Assembly (NCBI GenBank): GCA_031267645.1
Contig: JAIRYW010000013.1
Span: 16,317 to 80,316 of the forward strand
Origin: Propionibacteriaceae bacterium
GTDB taxonomy: Bacteria > Actinomycetota > Actinomycetes > Propionibacteriales > Propionibacteriaceae
Direction: 5' to 3'
Length of the DNA stretch: 64,000 bases
Under the pieces are notes generated by a model that worked only from the letters and a program-made list of their open reading frames with translations, did not search any database and was not told the DNA's origin. A program made the position numbers and the translations under genes. Shown one piece after another: positions 20,546 through 28,961 of this stretch. Position 1 is the stretch's first letter. Each line of letters opens with the position of its first letter.

Positions 20546-21601
20546 TTATGACTCGGCCTCGGGAATGGACCCCGTCCGGGGCGCCTGGAGCGGTCGGTCC
20601 GGCCGAGTGCCGGCCAAAGGCAGACGGAGGGCGAAGACCGCGCCGGCGGAACTGGAAGACTCCACCGCCAGGTCGCCGCCGGCCCAACCGGCGATCTCGT
20701 TGGCCAAAGCCAGTCCGAGCCCGAAACCGCGCCGACCGCCCGACTCCGGACCGTGGGCGAAACGTTCGAAGACACGCTCAGGATCGACTCCGGCCAGGCC
20801 GGGGCCCTGGTCGCGCACTCGCAGCACGGCCTGACTCCGTTCGACCTGGCAGTCGACCTCGACCTGGCCGCCGGCCGGCGAGTGCTGGATGGCGTTGTCG
20901 ACCAAGGCCACGATGGCGCGCTCCAGCGACGAGGCGGCCAAGGCCACCTGGGACGCCTCCCGTATTGTCAATATAATCTTGACATTTCTTTGCTGGGCCA
21001 TCAGATCGAGCGAATCGATCGCCCGTCCGGCGGCCTGGGCCAGGTCGGCCTGGTCGGAGCCGGACTGGGCCGCTCCCTCGGCCGCCAGCAAGAGGTCGTC
21101 CAGCACCCCCCGCATACGGTCGGTGTCACGGCGCAACTCGGCCAAGGTCGAACCGACCGGATGCCCCCGCTCCAAACGACGGCCCAGGACTTGGACCCGG
21201 GAGTCCAAGACGGTCAGAGGGGTGCGTAGCTCGTGGGCGGCGTCGGCCACGAAATGACGCTGCAGTTCGAGGGCCTGCGACAGCGGGGCGACGGCCCGGC
21301 GGGCGGCCAGCCAGGCGGTCAAACCGAGCAAGACCACCCCGACCAGGCAGACGACGACCAAGACGACCATCAGATGGTTGACCTCGACCACCCAGACGCC
21401 TTCGATCGGGCCGGGCCAGCGCGTCTCGGACTGCCAGGGCGACCCGGGCGGGCGGGGCCGGCCCTCGGGCCGCGATCGAGCCACGATGGTGGCCACCAAC
21501 AGGCCGGCCGCCACCAACAGGATCAGGACGGAGGCGGCGGCGACATACAGTCCGACCGACAGAGAGGCGCGGCGGACCCGGCGGGCGTCGGCGTTGGGCA
21601 T
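20546..21601 (-). CDS. Sensor histidine kinase
   Basis: 351 residues with two membrane segments (about 17-41 and 77-99) bracketing a short extracytoplasmic loop. These are followed by a dimerisation domain with the phospho-accepting H-box AAHELRTPLT and a HATPase domain with N-box DNAIQHSP, DQGPGL and GFGLGLAL. The sensed signal is unknown. It follows the response regulator by nine bases. Confidence 0.92.
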   Translation of the reverse strand: MPNADARRVRRASLSVGLYVAAASVLILLVAAGLLVATIVARSRPEGRPRPPGSPWQSETRWPGPIEGVWVVEVNHLMVVLVVVCLVGVVLLGLTAWLAARRAVAPLSQALELQRHFVADAAHELRTPLTVLDSRVQVLGRRLERGHPVGSTLAELRRDTDRMRGVLDDLLLAAEGAAQSGSDQADLAQAAGRAIDSLDLMAQQRNVKIILTIREASQVALAASSLERAIVALVDNAIQHSPAGGQVEVDCQVERSQAVLRVRDQGPGLAGVDPERVFERFAHGPESGGRRGFGLGLALANEIAGWAGGDLAVESSSSAGAVFALRLPLAGTRPDRPLQAPRTGSIPEAES

Positions 21602-21610
21602 GGCTCGGCC

Positions 21611-22321
21611 TCAGTCCGGCTGGCCCAGACGGTAGCCGCGGAAGCGCACCGTCTCGACCATGGAATGGCAGGTCTTCTTCCGCAGGTAGTGCACGTAAGT
21701 GTCCACCGTGCCGGGACTGTCGTCCCGTTCGAAGACGGCCGACAGAATCTCCTCCCGGCTGAAGACGTGCTCCGGGCTGCGGCTCAATAAGCCCAACAGG
21801 GCCGACTCGGCGGCGGTCAGGGCGACCCTCTCACCGATCGGAGAATAGATAGTTTCATTGTTAGGGGTGAAGAGCCAGTCGCCCACCTGGACCCGCCGGC
21901 CGACAGCGGTGAAACCGCGGCGCAGAGCCCGCAACCGGGCCAGCAGCTCCTCGAAGTCGAAGGGCTTGACCAGGTAGTCGTTGGCCCCCGAGTCCAACCC
22001 CTCGACCCGTTGGGCGACCGAACCCAAAGCGGTCAACAACAGGACCGGGGTGGTGACATGGGCCCGCCGCACCGCCCGCACCAACTCGACCCCGTCCATT
22101 CCGGGCAGGCGCCGGTCCACCACCATCAGGTCGTAGTGCCGCCTCAGCGCCAGGTCCAAGGCCGCCTCACCGGTGGCCGCGCCGTCCACCCGGTAGACCT
22201 CGCCCAAGACCTCGGCCGACAAGGCGGCCAGCTCCGGGTCGTCCTCCACCAGGAGCAAACTGTCGCGCGCCTGATCGACCGGATAGCCGGTCGCCGGACC
22301 TGGGCTGGACGCAGTCGCCAT
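21611..22321 (-). CDS. OmpR-family response regulator
   Basis: 236 residues. The receiver has the acidic pair in LLVEDD, the phosphorylation Asp in MVVDRRLPGMDG, LLLTAL and the Lys in YLVKPFD. The C-terminal winged helix ends DTYVHYLRKK and VRFRGYRLG. It forms a two-component system with the kinase just downstream; targets are unknown. The 223 bp up to the divergent transketolase gene hold both promoters. Confidence 0.92.
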   Translation of the reverse strand: MATASSPGPATGYPVDQARDSLLLVEDDPELAALSAEVLGEVYRVDGAATGEAALDLALRRHYDLMVVDRRLPGMDGVELVRAVRRAHVTTPVLLLTALGSVAQRVEGLDSGANDYLVKPFDFEELLARLRALRRGFTAVGRRVQVGDWLFTPNNETIYSPIGERVALTAAESALLGLLSRSPEHVFSREEILSAVFERDDSPGTVDTYVHYLRKKTCHSMVETVRFRGYRLGQPD

Positions 22322-22508
22322 GCAGCCATTGTGGCGCGGCCGACTCAGACAGGTCTAAGAATCGCTCGACTCCAGGCCAGCCCCGGCCGACCCACCGGCC
22401 GGCCAGAGCCTCCGGACCGGTCAGGCGCCGGACCAGAACTGGTCCGAGCGACCAAGACACCGGACACATCCCCAGCCGGGGTTCGACTGGCCCGGACCGG
22501 GCGCGCCC

Positions 22509-22514
22509 TATGCT
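22509..22514 (+). promoter_or_regulatory. -10 box upstream of the transketolase pair
   Basis: TATGCT about 30 bp before ATG 22545; a leader with GCAGGAGAG follows. No convincing -35 was seen. Confidence 0.4.
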
Positions 22515-22544
22515 GGGGGCGAACGCACCCGCAGGAGAGACCCC

Positions 22545-23396
22545 ATGACGACACTCTCGGAGACCGAGCTGAGCCAGTTGCGTCAGACCGCCAACCGGCT
22601 GAGGCAGCACACGGTGGCGATGCTGGCGGCGGCTCAGTCCGGCCACGCGGCCGGCCCCTTGGGCATGGCCGAGATCATGACGGCGCTGTATTTCTCCGTC
22701 ATGCGCCACGACCCCAAGCGACCGGACTGGTCGGAGCGCGACGTCTTCTTCCTCAGCAACGGCCACACCGCCCCCGTGTTGTACGCCGCCCTGGCCGAAG
22801 CGGGCTACTTCCCGCTCTCCGAACTGGGTTCGCTACGCCGCTTCGGCTCCCGCCTGCAAGGCCACCCCGAGCGCGGCGCCCTGCCCGGGCTGGAGTCGAC
22901 CTCCGGCCCGTTGGGCGAGGGCTTGAGCCAGGCCGCCGGATACGCCTACGCCCTGAAATACCTCCAAGCGGCCCCGCGCCGCTTCTGCTACGTCGTGATG
23001 GGCGACGGCGAACTGAACGAGGGCAACGTCTGGGAAGCCGCCATGTTCGCCAGCAAGTACGGCCTAGGCCAGCTGATCGGCTTGGTCGACCGCAACTACA
23101 TTCAGATCGACGGCGGCACCGAGCAGGTCATGCCGCTGGACGACCTGGCCGCCAAATGGCGCGCCTTCGGCTGGCACACCTTGGAGATCGACGGCAACGA
23201 CGTGGCCCAAGTGGTGGCGGCCTGCCGCGCCGCCCAGGCCGTCCGTTCGCGCCCCAGCGTCATCATCGCCCACACCGTGCCCGGGGCCGGGGTCGACTTC
23301 ATGGAGTACGACTACCGCTGGCACGGCAAGGCCCCGAACCGGGAGGAGGCCGAACAGGCCTTAGCCCAGTTGTCTCAGGAGGAGGCCCGCCTGTGA
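22545..23396 (+). CDS. Transketolase, N-terminal (ThDP pyrophosphate-binding) subunit
   Basis: 283 residues, the first half of a split transketolase. It contains QSGHAAGPLGMAEI, HTAPVLYAALAEAG and the ThDP motif GDGELNEGNVWEAAMFAS...N (GDG-x-N). Split pairs often act on pathway-specific sugars rather than in the core pentose-phosphate route. Its stop overlaps the start of the C-terminal half. Confidence 0.9.
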   Translation: MTTLSETELSQLRQTANRLRQHTVAMLAAAQSGHAAGPLGMAEIMTALYFSVMRHDPKRPDWSERDVFFLSNGHTAPVLYAALAEAGYFPLSELGSLRRFGSRLQGHPERGALPGLESTSGPLGEGLSQAAGYAYALKYLQAAPRRFCYVVMGDGELNEGNVWEAAMFASKYGLGQLIGLVDRNYIQIDGGTEQVMPLDDLAAKWRAFGWHTLEIDGNDVAQVVAACRAAQAVRSRPSVIIAHTVPGAGVDFMEYDYRWHGKAPNREEAEQALAQLSQEEARL

Positions 23397-24388
23397 CCAT
23401 GGTCAAGCTGACCGACTATCCGGTCGAAACGACCGCCCTGAGCACGGGCGGACCGTCCGAGCCGCTGCGCCAAGGCTTCGGCCGCGGCCTGGTGGCGGCG
23501 GGCGAGCGTAACGCCCAAGTGGTGGCGCTGTGCGCCGACCTGACCGATTCGACCTCGATGCGCGGTTTCGCCGAGCGCTTCCCGGAGCGCTTCATCGAGG
23601 TCGGCGTGGCCGAGCAGAACCTGGTCACGGTGGCGGCCGGCTTGGCCTTGGCCGGTTTCATCCCCTTCACCGCCTCGTACGCCGCCTTCAGCCCGGGTCG
23701 CAACTGGGAGCAGATCAAGACCACGGCCAGCCTGAACCGCCAGCCGGTCAAGATCGTCGGCGCCCACGCCGGACTGGTGACCGGCTTGGACGGCGCCACC
23801 CACCAGATGCTGGAGGACATCGCCTTGATGAGGGTGATCCCGAACATGGTGGTGTTGGCCCCGGGCGACAGCCGGGAGGCGGAGAAGGCCACTCTGGCCC
23901 TGGCGGCCGACGACCGGCCCGGTTACATCCGGCTGGCCCGCGAGGCCACGCCGCTGTTCAGTCAACCCGAGGCCCCCTTCGAGATCGGACCGGCCTACCA
24001 GTTGACCATCGGCCACGACGTCACGGTGGTGTCGACCGGGGCCATGACGCCGGAGGCGTTGCACGCGGCCGATCTGCTGACGGACCAGAACATCGCGGTC
24101 GAGGTCATCCACTGCCCCACCATCAAGCCGCTCGACCTCGACACCATCTGGGCCAGCGCCAAACGCACCCGGCGGGTCGTGACGGTCGAGGAGGGCCAGA
24201 TCATCGGCGGCCTGGGCTCGGCCGTGGCCGAGGGTTTGAGCGAGGTGCACCCGGTGCCGATCAAACGCCTGGGCGTGCGGGACCGCTTCGGCCAGACCGG
24301 CCAGCCCCAGGAGCTGTGGAACGCTTACGAGCTGTCGGCGCCCCACCTGGCCCGCCAGATCGGGGCCTTCGTGCGCCAGCCCCGCTGA
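23393..24388 (+). CDS. Transketolase, C-terminal subunit
   Basis: 331 residues, pyrimidine-binding half of ThDP (GVAEQNLVTVAAGLALAGF with the catalytic Glu) plus the C-terminal domain (VEEGQIIGGLGSAVAEGL). GTG 23393 overlaps the upstream stop (GTGA) after GGAGGAGG; ATG 23399 is an alternative. Together the two proteins should form one functional transketolase. Confidence 0.9.
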   Translation: MTMVKLTDYPVETTALSTGGPSEPLRQGFGRGLVAAGERNAQVVALCADLTDSTSMRGFAERFPERFIEVGVAEQNLVTVAAGLALAGFIPFTASYAAFSPGRNWEQIKTTASLNRQPVKIVGAHAGLVTGLDGATHQMLEDIALMRVIPNMVVLAPGDSREAEKATLALAADDRPGYIRLAREATPLFSQPEAPFEIGPAYQLTIGHDVTVVSTGAMTPEALHAADLLTDQNIAVEVIHCPTIKPLDLDTIWASAKRTRRVVTVEEGQIIGGLGSAVAEGLSEVHPVPIKRLGVRDRFGQTGQPQELWNAYELSAPHLARQIGAFVRQPR

Positions 24389-24401
24389 GTCCGGCCCCGG
24401 C

Positions 24402-26198
24402 TCAGGTGGCCAAACCGGCCAAGGTCTGACGTAGGGTCGCGGTCTCGCTGGCGATCAGCTCGGCGCTGATATTCGAGCTGACCGGGATTTGAGCGGCCAG
24501 CTCGGTCAACAGGCGGTCGGCCAGACCGGAGGCGTAGATCTGCTCGACCAGGGCGATCCGCTTGGCCTCGACCGCGGCGGCGAAATCAGCATTGGCTTCG
24601 AAGCGATCGATCAGAGTGTTGCTGACGCCCATGGTCCCACCGGCGCCCAGTCCACCGACCGGCGTCCGGCCGGCGGCGGCTCCGGCCTCGGGCAGACCTG
24701 CCCCCAGCGCCCCTGGGTCGAACTGGGCCGGGTCCATTTGGGTCGGATCCATTTGGGTCGGATCGAATTGGGTCGGGTCCATCTGGGTCGGGTCGAACCG
24801 GGTCGTCCCGCCTGGCCTGGTCCCGCCCCAGCCGCCGGGGCGCTGGGCGCCGGCTCTAGGGACGGCCGTCGGAACGGTTCCGCCCGGGGCAGTCCCGGCC
24901 GGAGCGATCGGGCCGGCGGAACTGGTCGGCTGGGCGGAAGCGATCGGGCTGGCTGACGGCGACGGGCTGGTCGAAGCGGACGCCGGACTGGCGTCGGCCG
25001 TGGGCTGGACCGGATCGGCCGGATCGGGCGACTCCGGCGTCTGGCCCCGGGTCGTTCCGGGCCAGCCTCCGGCGCCCAAGCCGCCTCGGCCGCCGCTGAA
25101 AGCCAGGTTGAGGTCCCAAGCCACCACGCTGATCCGGTCGTCGCCGGCGTCGTACCACAGGTAACCGTTGCGGCCCGGCCCGTCCAGGGCGTCGGAGTTG
25201 CCCAGGATCGACTGCGTGGCCAGATAAGTGGCCAATCCGTCGACGTCGACCCAATCGTCCAACTCGGCCGCGAAACGCTCGTCCGAGGCCTCTTCCAGCC
25301 ATTCCAACAACTCGATCACCGGTTGGATGTCCCACACCCCGGTGGCCGAGACCTGTTTGAAGTCGTCTTCGTACTCGGTCTGGTCCTGGCCTTGGTAGGC
25401 GAACTGCCCGGTCGACAAGACCTTGTACAAAGCTCCGTCGCCCCCCAGGACGGATTGGGCGTAGCCGGCCTCGGGCACCTCCACCACCAAGCGGGTGACG
25501 GCCGCGCGCTGGTTGACGGTGTAGAGGCAATAGGCCGAACGCTGGGAGGGCTGGGAGGTCTGGGCCGTGACAGCCAGGGCCAAGGCCTCGTTCAGCAGGG
25601 TCTCGAAGCTGTTGGCGAAACCGGCGGCCGGGCGCACCGCCAACTCGGTCAAGCCCTGGTAGGCCCGCCCCTTGACGTAATGGTCGAAGGAGATCAGCCA
25701 GGGCAGGGTCTCCGGCCGACTGGCGCTGAGAGCTGACTCCGTGCCCTCCCCCAAAGCCCCGCCGGCCGGATCGAACCCGCCGCCGGTGCCGGTCGAGGTC
25801 GATCCGGTCGTGGCGCCAGACCGGTCGTCCCGCAGCATCCGCAAGGTCGAGTTGCCTTTGAGGCGCAAGCCGACGTCGCTCACGACGACGCCGTCGACGA
25901 CCAGGTCGCCTGGGATCCAGGTCTTGCTCTGGCCGTCGAAGTAATCGTCCAACAACATGTCCAAATCGGATTCTTGGAAAGACAGCTCGATGCGGTGCTC
26001 CACCGTGGGGTCGAACAAAGACACCGTCCCGGCCACGTCCTGGCTGACGTCGTCGTCCGCCGCCGGCGGCGCCACCGCGTACGGCTTGAGGGGAAGGGAG
26101 CCGAACAGGCCCATGACCAGCCCGGCCGCCCCCAGCCCGATCACCACACCTTTCCAGTGCCGCCGCCAAGGGAGCGGCGCCAGCCGCCGCAGACTCAT
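24402..26198 (-). CDS. CotH kinase family protein with a repetitive tail
   Basis: 598 residues. One membrane anchor (about residues 14-34) is followed by an extracytoplasmic CotH domain. CotH proteins are protein kinases of spore coats and are also found in non-sporulating bacteria. Conserved features include VGLRLKGNST, GRNGYLWYD and the Mg-binding AWDLNLAFSG. After residue about 400 the chain becomes Pro/Ser/Ala-rich and contains DPTQ[MF] pentapeptides, then ends in a short alpha-helical region. ATG 26198 overlaps the DUF4956 stop (ATGA). The open frame extends upstream to 26831 but only shadows DUF4956. Confidence 0.8.
   Translation of the reverse strand: MSLRRLAPLPWRRHWKGVVIGLGAAGLVMGLFGSLPLKPYAVAPPAADDDVSQDVAGTVSLFDPTVEHRIELSFQESDLDMLLDDYFDGQSKTWIPGDLVVDGVVVSDVGLRLKGNSTLRMLRDDRSGATTGSTSTGTGGGFDPAGGALGEGTESALSASRPETLPWLISFDHYVKGRAYQGLTELAVRPAAGFANSFETLLNEALALAVTAQTSQPSQRSAYCLYTVNQRAAVTRLVVEVPEAGYAQSVLGGDGALYKVLSTGQFAYQGQDQTEYEDDFKQVSATGVWDIQPVIELLEWLEEASDERFAAELDDWVDVDGLATYLATQSILGNSDALDGPGRNGYLWYDAGDDRISVVAWDLNLAFSGGRGGLGAGGWPGTTRGQTPESPDPADPVQPTADASPASASTSPSPSASPIASAQPTSSAGPIAPAGTAPGGTVPTAVPRAGAQRPGGWGGTRPGGTTRFDPTQMDPTQFDPTQMDPTQMDPAQFDPGALGAGLPEAGAAAGRTPVGGLGAGGTMGVSNTLIDRFEANADFAAAVEAKRIALVEQIYASGLADRLLTELAAQIPVSSNISAELIASETATLRQTLAGLAT
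24695..24800 (-). repeat. 15-bp tandem repeats encoding DPTQ[MF]
   Basis: About six in-frame copies of a 15-bp unit encode DPTQM/DPTQF/DPAQF within the disordered part of the CotH protein. Copy number could change without frameshift. Confidence 0.75.
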
Positions 26199-26869
26199 AA
26201 GTCCGTCTGGTCGTAGCCGGTCAAGACGGTCGCCTTCTGACCGCCGCTGAGCGCGCTCAACTGTTCGATCAGTTGACCCGGCGTGACGCCCTTCTTGAGC
26301 CGGGCGGTGTAGAACAGCTCGTTCAGGGCCCCGCCGTGGATCGACTCCAACGAGACCAGCTCGAACTCGCTGGTCCGCTTCAGCAACAGGTCCTCGACCT
26401 GGTCTTGGTAAGTCGCCTCGGGTGGCACTTGGACCTTGACCACCTGGCGTTTGAGGTCGAGTTTGAACCAGTTCAACCGGTTCATCAAGACGACTACGGC
26501 GCAGATGGCCACGGTCGCGACCGCGGCCAAGAGGTAGAAGCGGGTGCCGGTGGCCATGCCCACGGCCATGACCAAGAAGATGAAGCCGACGTCGCGCGTC
26601 TCCTTGATGGCGTTCCGGAAGCGCACCACCGACAGGGCCCCGACCAGGGCGAAGGCGCGGGCGATGTTGGAGCCGACCACCAGCATGATGACGGCGATCA
26701 CCATGCCGACCAAGACCAGGGTCTGGACGAAGGACTGACTGTAAGAGACATTGCGATGGGTCAGCCGGTAGACCCAGCCGATCAGAGCCGACAGGACGAA
26801 GGACAGAACCAGGCTGAGCCCGACGTCCCACAGCGAGAAGGTGGCGGACAGGTCTTGGAAGACAGGCAT
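26195..26869 (-). CDS. DUF4956 membrane protein
   Basis: 224 residues with about four membrane helices (VGLSLVLSFVLSALIGW, TLVLVGMVIAVIMLVV, then two more) and a cytoplasmic alpha/beta domain. The strongly conserved ARAFALVGALSVVRFRNAIK is the family's hallmark. Members of DUF4956 are commonly encoded beside VTC-domain and CotH proteins, as here; the molecular function is unknown. It is 15 bp after the VTC gene and overlaps cotH. Confidence 0.85.
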   Translation of the reverse strand: MPVFQDLSATFSLWDVGLSLVLSFVLSALIGWVYRLTHRNVSYSQSFVQTLVLVGMVIAVIMLVVGSNIARAFALVGALSVVRFRNAIKETRDVGFIFLVMAVGMATGTRFYLLAAVATVAICAVVVLMNRLNWFKLDLKRQVVKVQVPPEATYQDQVEDLLLKRTSEFELVSLESIHGGALNELFYTARLKKGVTPGQLIEQLSALSGGQKATVLTGYDQTDL

Positions 26870-26884
26870 ATCAATTCCCCTTAA

Positions 26885-27826
26885 CTAATCGGACGCGGTG
26901 TCATGGGATTGGAAGTCGGTCGGTACGGCAGACGGCCAGGCCGACGGAACGGCGGACGAGGCCTCCTGGTCGTCGCGCGGACCCTGACCGCCGCCGCTCT
27001 GGCCGCCAAGGCCTCTCTGACCGCCGCTGAGATCTGGGTCGTCGAAGAAGTCTTGGCCGGACGGGGCGTGGGCGGCCCGCGGGACCAGGCCGAAGGCTTC
27101 GACGCTGCGGCAGTACTTGGACAGCCGCACCACTGTGAGGTCGTGCCGCCCGGTCAAGTCGGTCAACCAATACGGCACCCGATGGTCGGCCTTGACCTCG
27201 ACCACGGCCAGGCTGGGGGGCAGAGTCAACCGGTCGGTCGAAGCCGCCCCCAGCTCGAAGTCACGGTCCCGGCCGCGCAGGCGCCGGTCGATGGTGACGC
27301 GCAGACCGAGGTCGGAATGGCGCCCGACGTAGGCCTGACGTTGGTAGCAGGTCGTCACCATCGGTCGCAGCCGCTCGACCGCGCACAGTTCGACGATCTC
27401 GTCGACCAACCTGGTCTGGGCGACGCTGGCCGATCGCGGCAGGGCGACGGCCTGACCGGCGCACAGTCGCACGGCGTCGGCGTACGGCAGATCGATACGG
27501 CGCTTCTGCGTCACCCGGTTGACCCGCTGTTTGATTTCGACGAAGACCGGGCTGTGGCTTGGGGCCGGACCGCTCCCGTAACGCCTCAGCCGCAGTTTGC
27601 GTCGGAAGCGCAGACCGTCGACCTTCTCCCAGTAGAAGCGCAGGGCCGGGCTGTCGTAATAGACCGACTCGACCCGATAGCCATCCGCCCCGGCGTGCGG
27701 ATCCGGCGCCATGGCTCGGTCCAATTCGACCCGCAGCCGTTCGACCTGGGCGAAGGAGGCGACGTACTTGATCTCGAAGCGGTTGAAGGCGTGGATGGCG
27801 CTGGCGGCTGCGGTCATGGCCCCCAC
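26885..27826 (-). CDS. VTC-domain polyphosphate polymerase-like protein
   Basis: 313 residues. The VTC domain is a tunnel-shaped triphosphate-binding fold that in yeast Vtc4 makes polyphosphate from ATP. Catalytic-type basic and acidic residues are visible: K20 in FEIKY, R79/R81 in KLRLRR, K99 in VEIKQR, KRR shortly after, Glu-Lys in VEVKAD and Lys in RLSKYCRS. The last roughly 60 residues are Gly/Ser/Asp-rich and look disordered. It begins at GTG 27826 after GGAGGGGG; ATG 27817 is possible. It is the first gene of the VTC-DUF4956-CotH operon. Confidence 0.85.
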   Translation of the reverse strand: MGAMTAAASAIHAFNRFEIKYVASFAQVERLRVELDRAMAPDPHAGADGYRVESVYYDSPALRFYWEKVDGLRFRRKLRLRRYGSGPAPSHSPVFVEIKQRVNRVTQKRRIDLPYADAVRLCAGQAVALPRSASVAQTRLVDEIVELCAVERLRPMVTTCYQRQAYVGRHSDLGLRVTIDRRLRGRDRDFELGAASTDRLTLPPSLAVVEVKADHRVPYWLTDLTGRHDLTVVRLSKYCRSVEAFGLVPRAAHAPSGQDFFDDPDLSGGQRGLGGQSGGGQGPRDDQEASSAVPSAWPSAVPTDFQSHDTASD

Positions 27827-27886
27827 TGTGACCGGCCCCCTCCAAGGCGGTTCTAAGAAACGCCCCGGTCTCGGACCGCCCCCAAA

Positions 27887-28840
27887 TCACAGCACCACCA
27901 CCGGATTGACCGGGGCTCCGGAGGCCCCGACCACCTTGAGCGGCGCCGCCACGTAGAGGAAGGACCATTGGCCCTGGTCCTGGCAAGCCTGGGCCAGGTC
28001 TTTCAACCAGCACATCTCGGTCAAAGCCACCCCCAGATTGCGCATGAGGGCAGAGTGCAAGGGAAGCTGTACGCCGGTGGACGGCTCGAAGGTGGTCTCG
28101 ACCGCGATGGTGTCAGTCACCAGATTGGGGATCTCCCGGTCTTGGAACCACTCCACCAGAGCTCTGGAATAGGTCAACCCGGGTTCCAGGAAGTCGTCGT
28201 AGAAGACCCGGTTGGGCACGGTGCGGTAATACTCCAGCCAGCCGGTGCGGATGAGCAGGACGTCGCGCCGTTCGATCTCCAAGCCCTGGTCATGGGCCGC
28301 CGCCGTCAGATCCCGGTGGTCGAACAGCTCGCCCCGTTCCAGCCAGGGCTTGCCCCGATGGCGGGCCAGGTCGATCAGGACGCCCCGGCCGACCACGCCA
28401 CGTTCGGCGATGGCCGCCACCGAGCATTTGCGCAGCCGTCCGTCGGTGGTCATGGCGTCGTAGCCGTTCCAGAGCAACCCGTCGTACCAGACGTGGCCGA
28501 GGGCGTCGTATTGGGTGGTGCCTTGTAGCGGCATGGCGATGGTGTCGTCGGCCCAGTGGTGGCCGTCGGCCGTCTCCGGAACCTCTCCCCGCCGCCAGAA
28601 ACCCTCGTCGCGGACGGCGGTGCGGACGGCTTGAGCCCGGCCGGGATAGACCGGGTCGGATTCGACGTCCTCGGCCCCGATCGGGATCTGCAGGGTCAAG
28701 ACCCGCCCCAACCGGACCTGGGCCGCGCCGCGGAGGACCTCGGCGGCGGTCAACAGGTTCAAGCTGCCGACCTCGTCGTCCGGACCCCACCGCCCCCAGT
28801 TGGAAGGCGGGTCCGGGCCCAGCAGGTCGGCGATCGACAT
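27887..28840 (-). CDS. Cyclase family protein (kynurenine-formamidase-like hydrolase)
   Basis: 317-residue metal-dependent hydrolase of the Cyclase/KynB fold. Features include NWGRWGPDDEVGSLN at the start, ALGHVWYDG (metal His) and RGVLIDLARHRG. The family hydrolyses amides or lactones. ATG 28840 starts the conserved sequence; the frame runs back to a TTG at 28972 that would overlap the isomerase gene and adds only Pro/Gly-rich sequence. It is the last gene of the minus-strand arm of the catabolic cluster; a lactonase-like step would fit. Confidence 0.75.
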   Translation of the reverse strand: MSIADLLGPDPPSNWGRWGPDDEVGSLNLLTAAEVLRGAAQVRLGRVLTLQIPIGAEDVESDPVYPGRAQAVRTAVRDEGFWRRGEVPETADGHHWADDTIAMPLQGTTQYDALGHVWYDGLLWNGYDAMTTDGRLRKCSVAAIAERGVVGRGVLIDLARHRGKPWLERGELFDHRDLTAAAHDQGLEIERRDVLLIRTGWLEYYRTVPNRVFYDDFLEPGLTYSRALVEWFQDREIPNLVTDTIAVETTFEPSTGVQLPLHSALMRNLGVALTEMCWLKDLAQACQDQGQWSFLYVAAPLKVVGASGAPVNPVVVL

Positions 28841-28961
28841 CGTCGGCGGGTTCGGCGGACGACCGTCTGACCCAAGCCCAGGAAGCTGGTCGTCGTTCAA
28901 CCGGCCGGCCACCGGTCCAACCGGCCGGTCGGGCGGTCCGGAAGGGCGGCCGGCCGCCGCC

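Noticed and set aside
26199..26831. Upstream extension of the CotH gene
   Set aside because: It reads through DUF4956 in the wrong frame; the ATGA overlap at 26195-26198 marks the true start.
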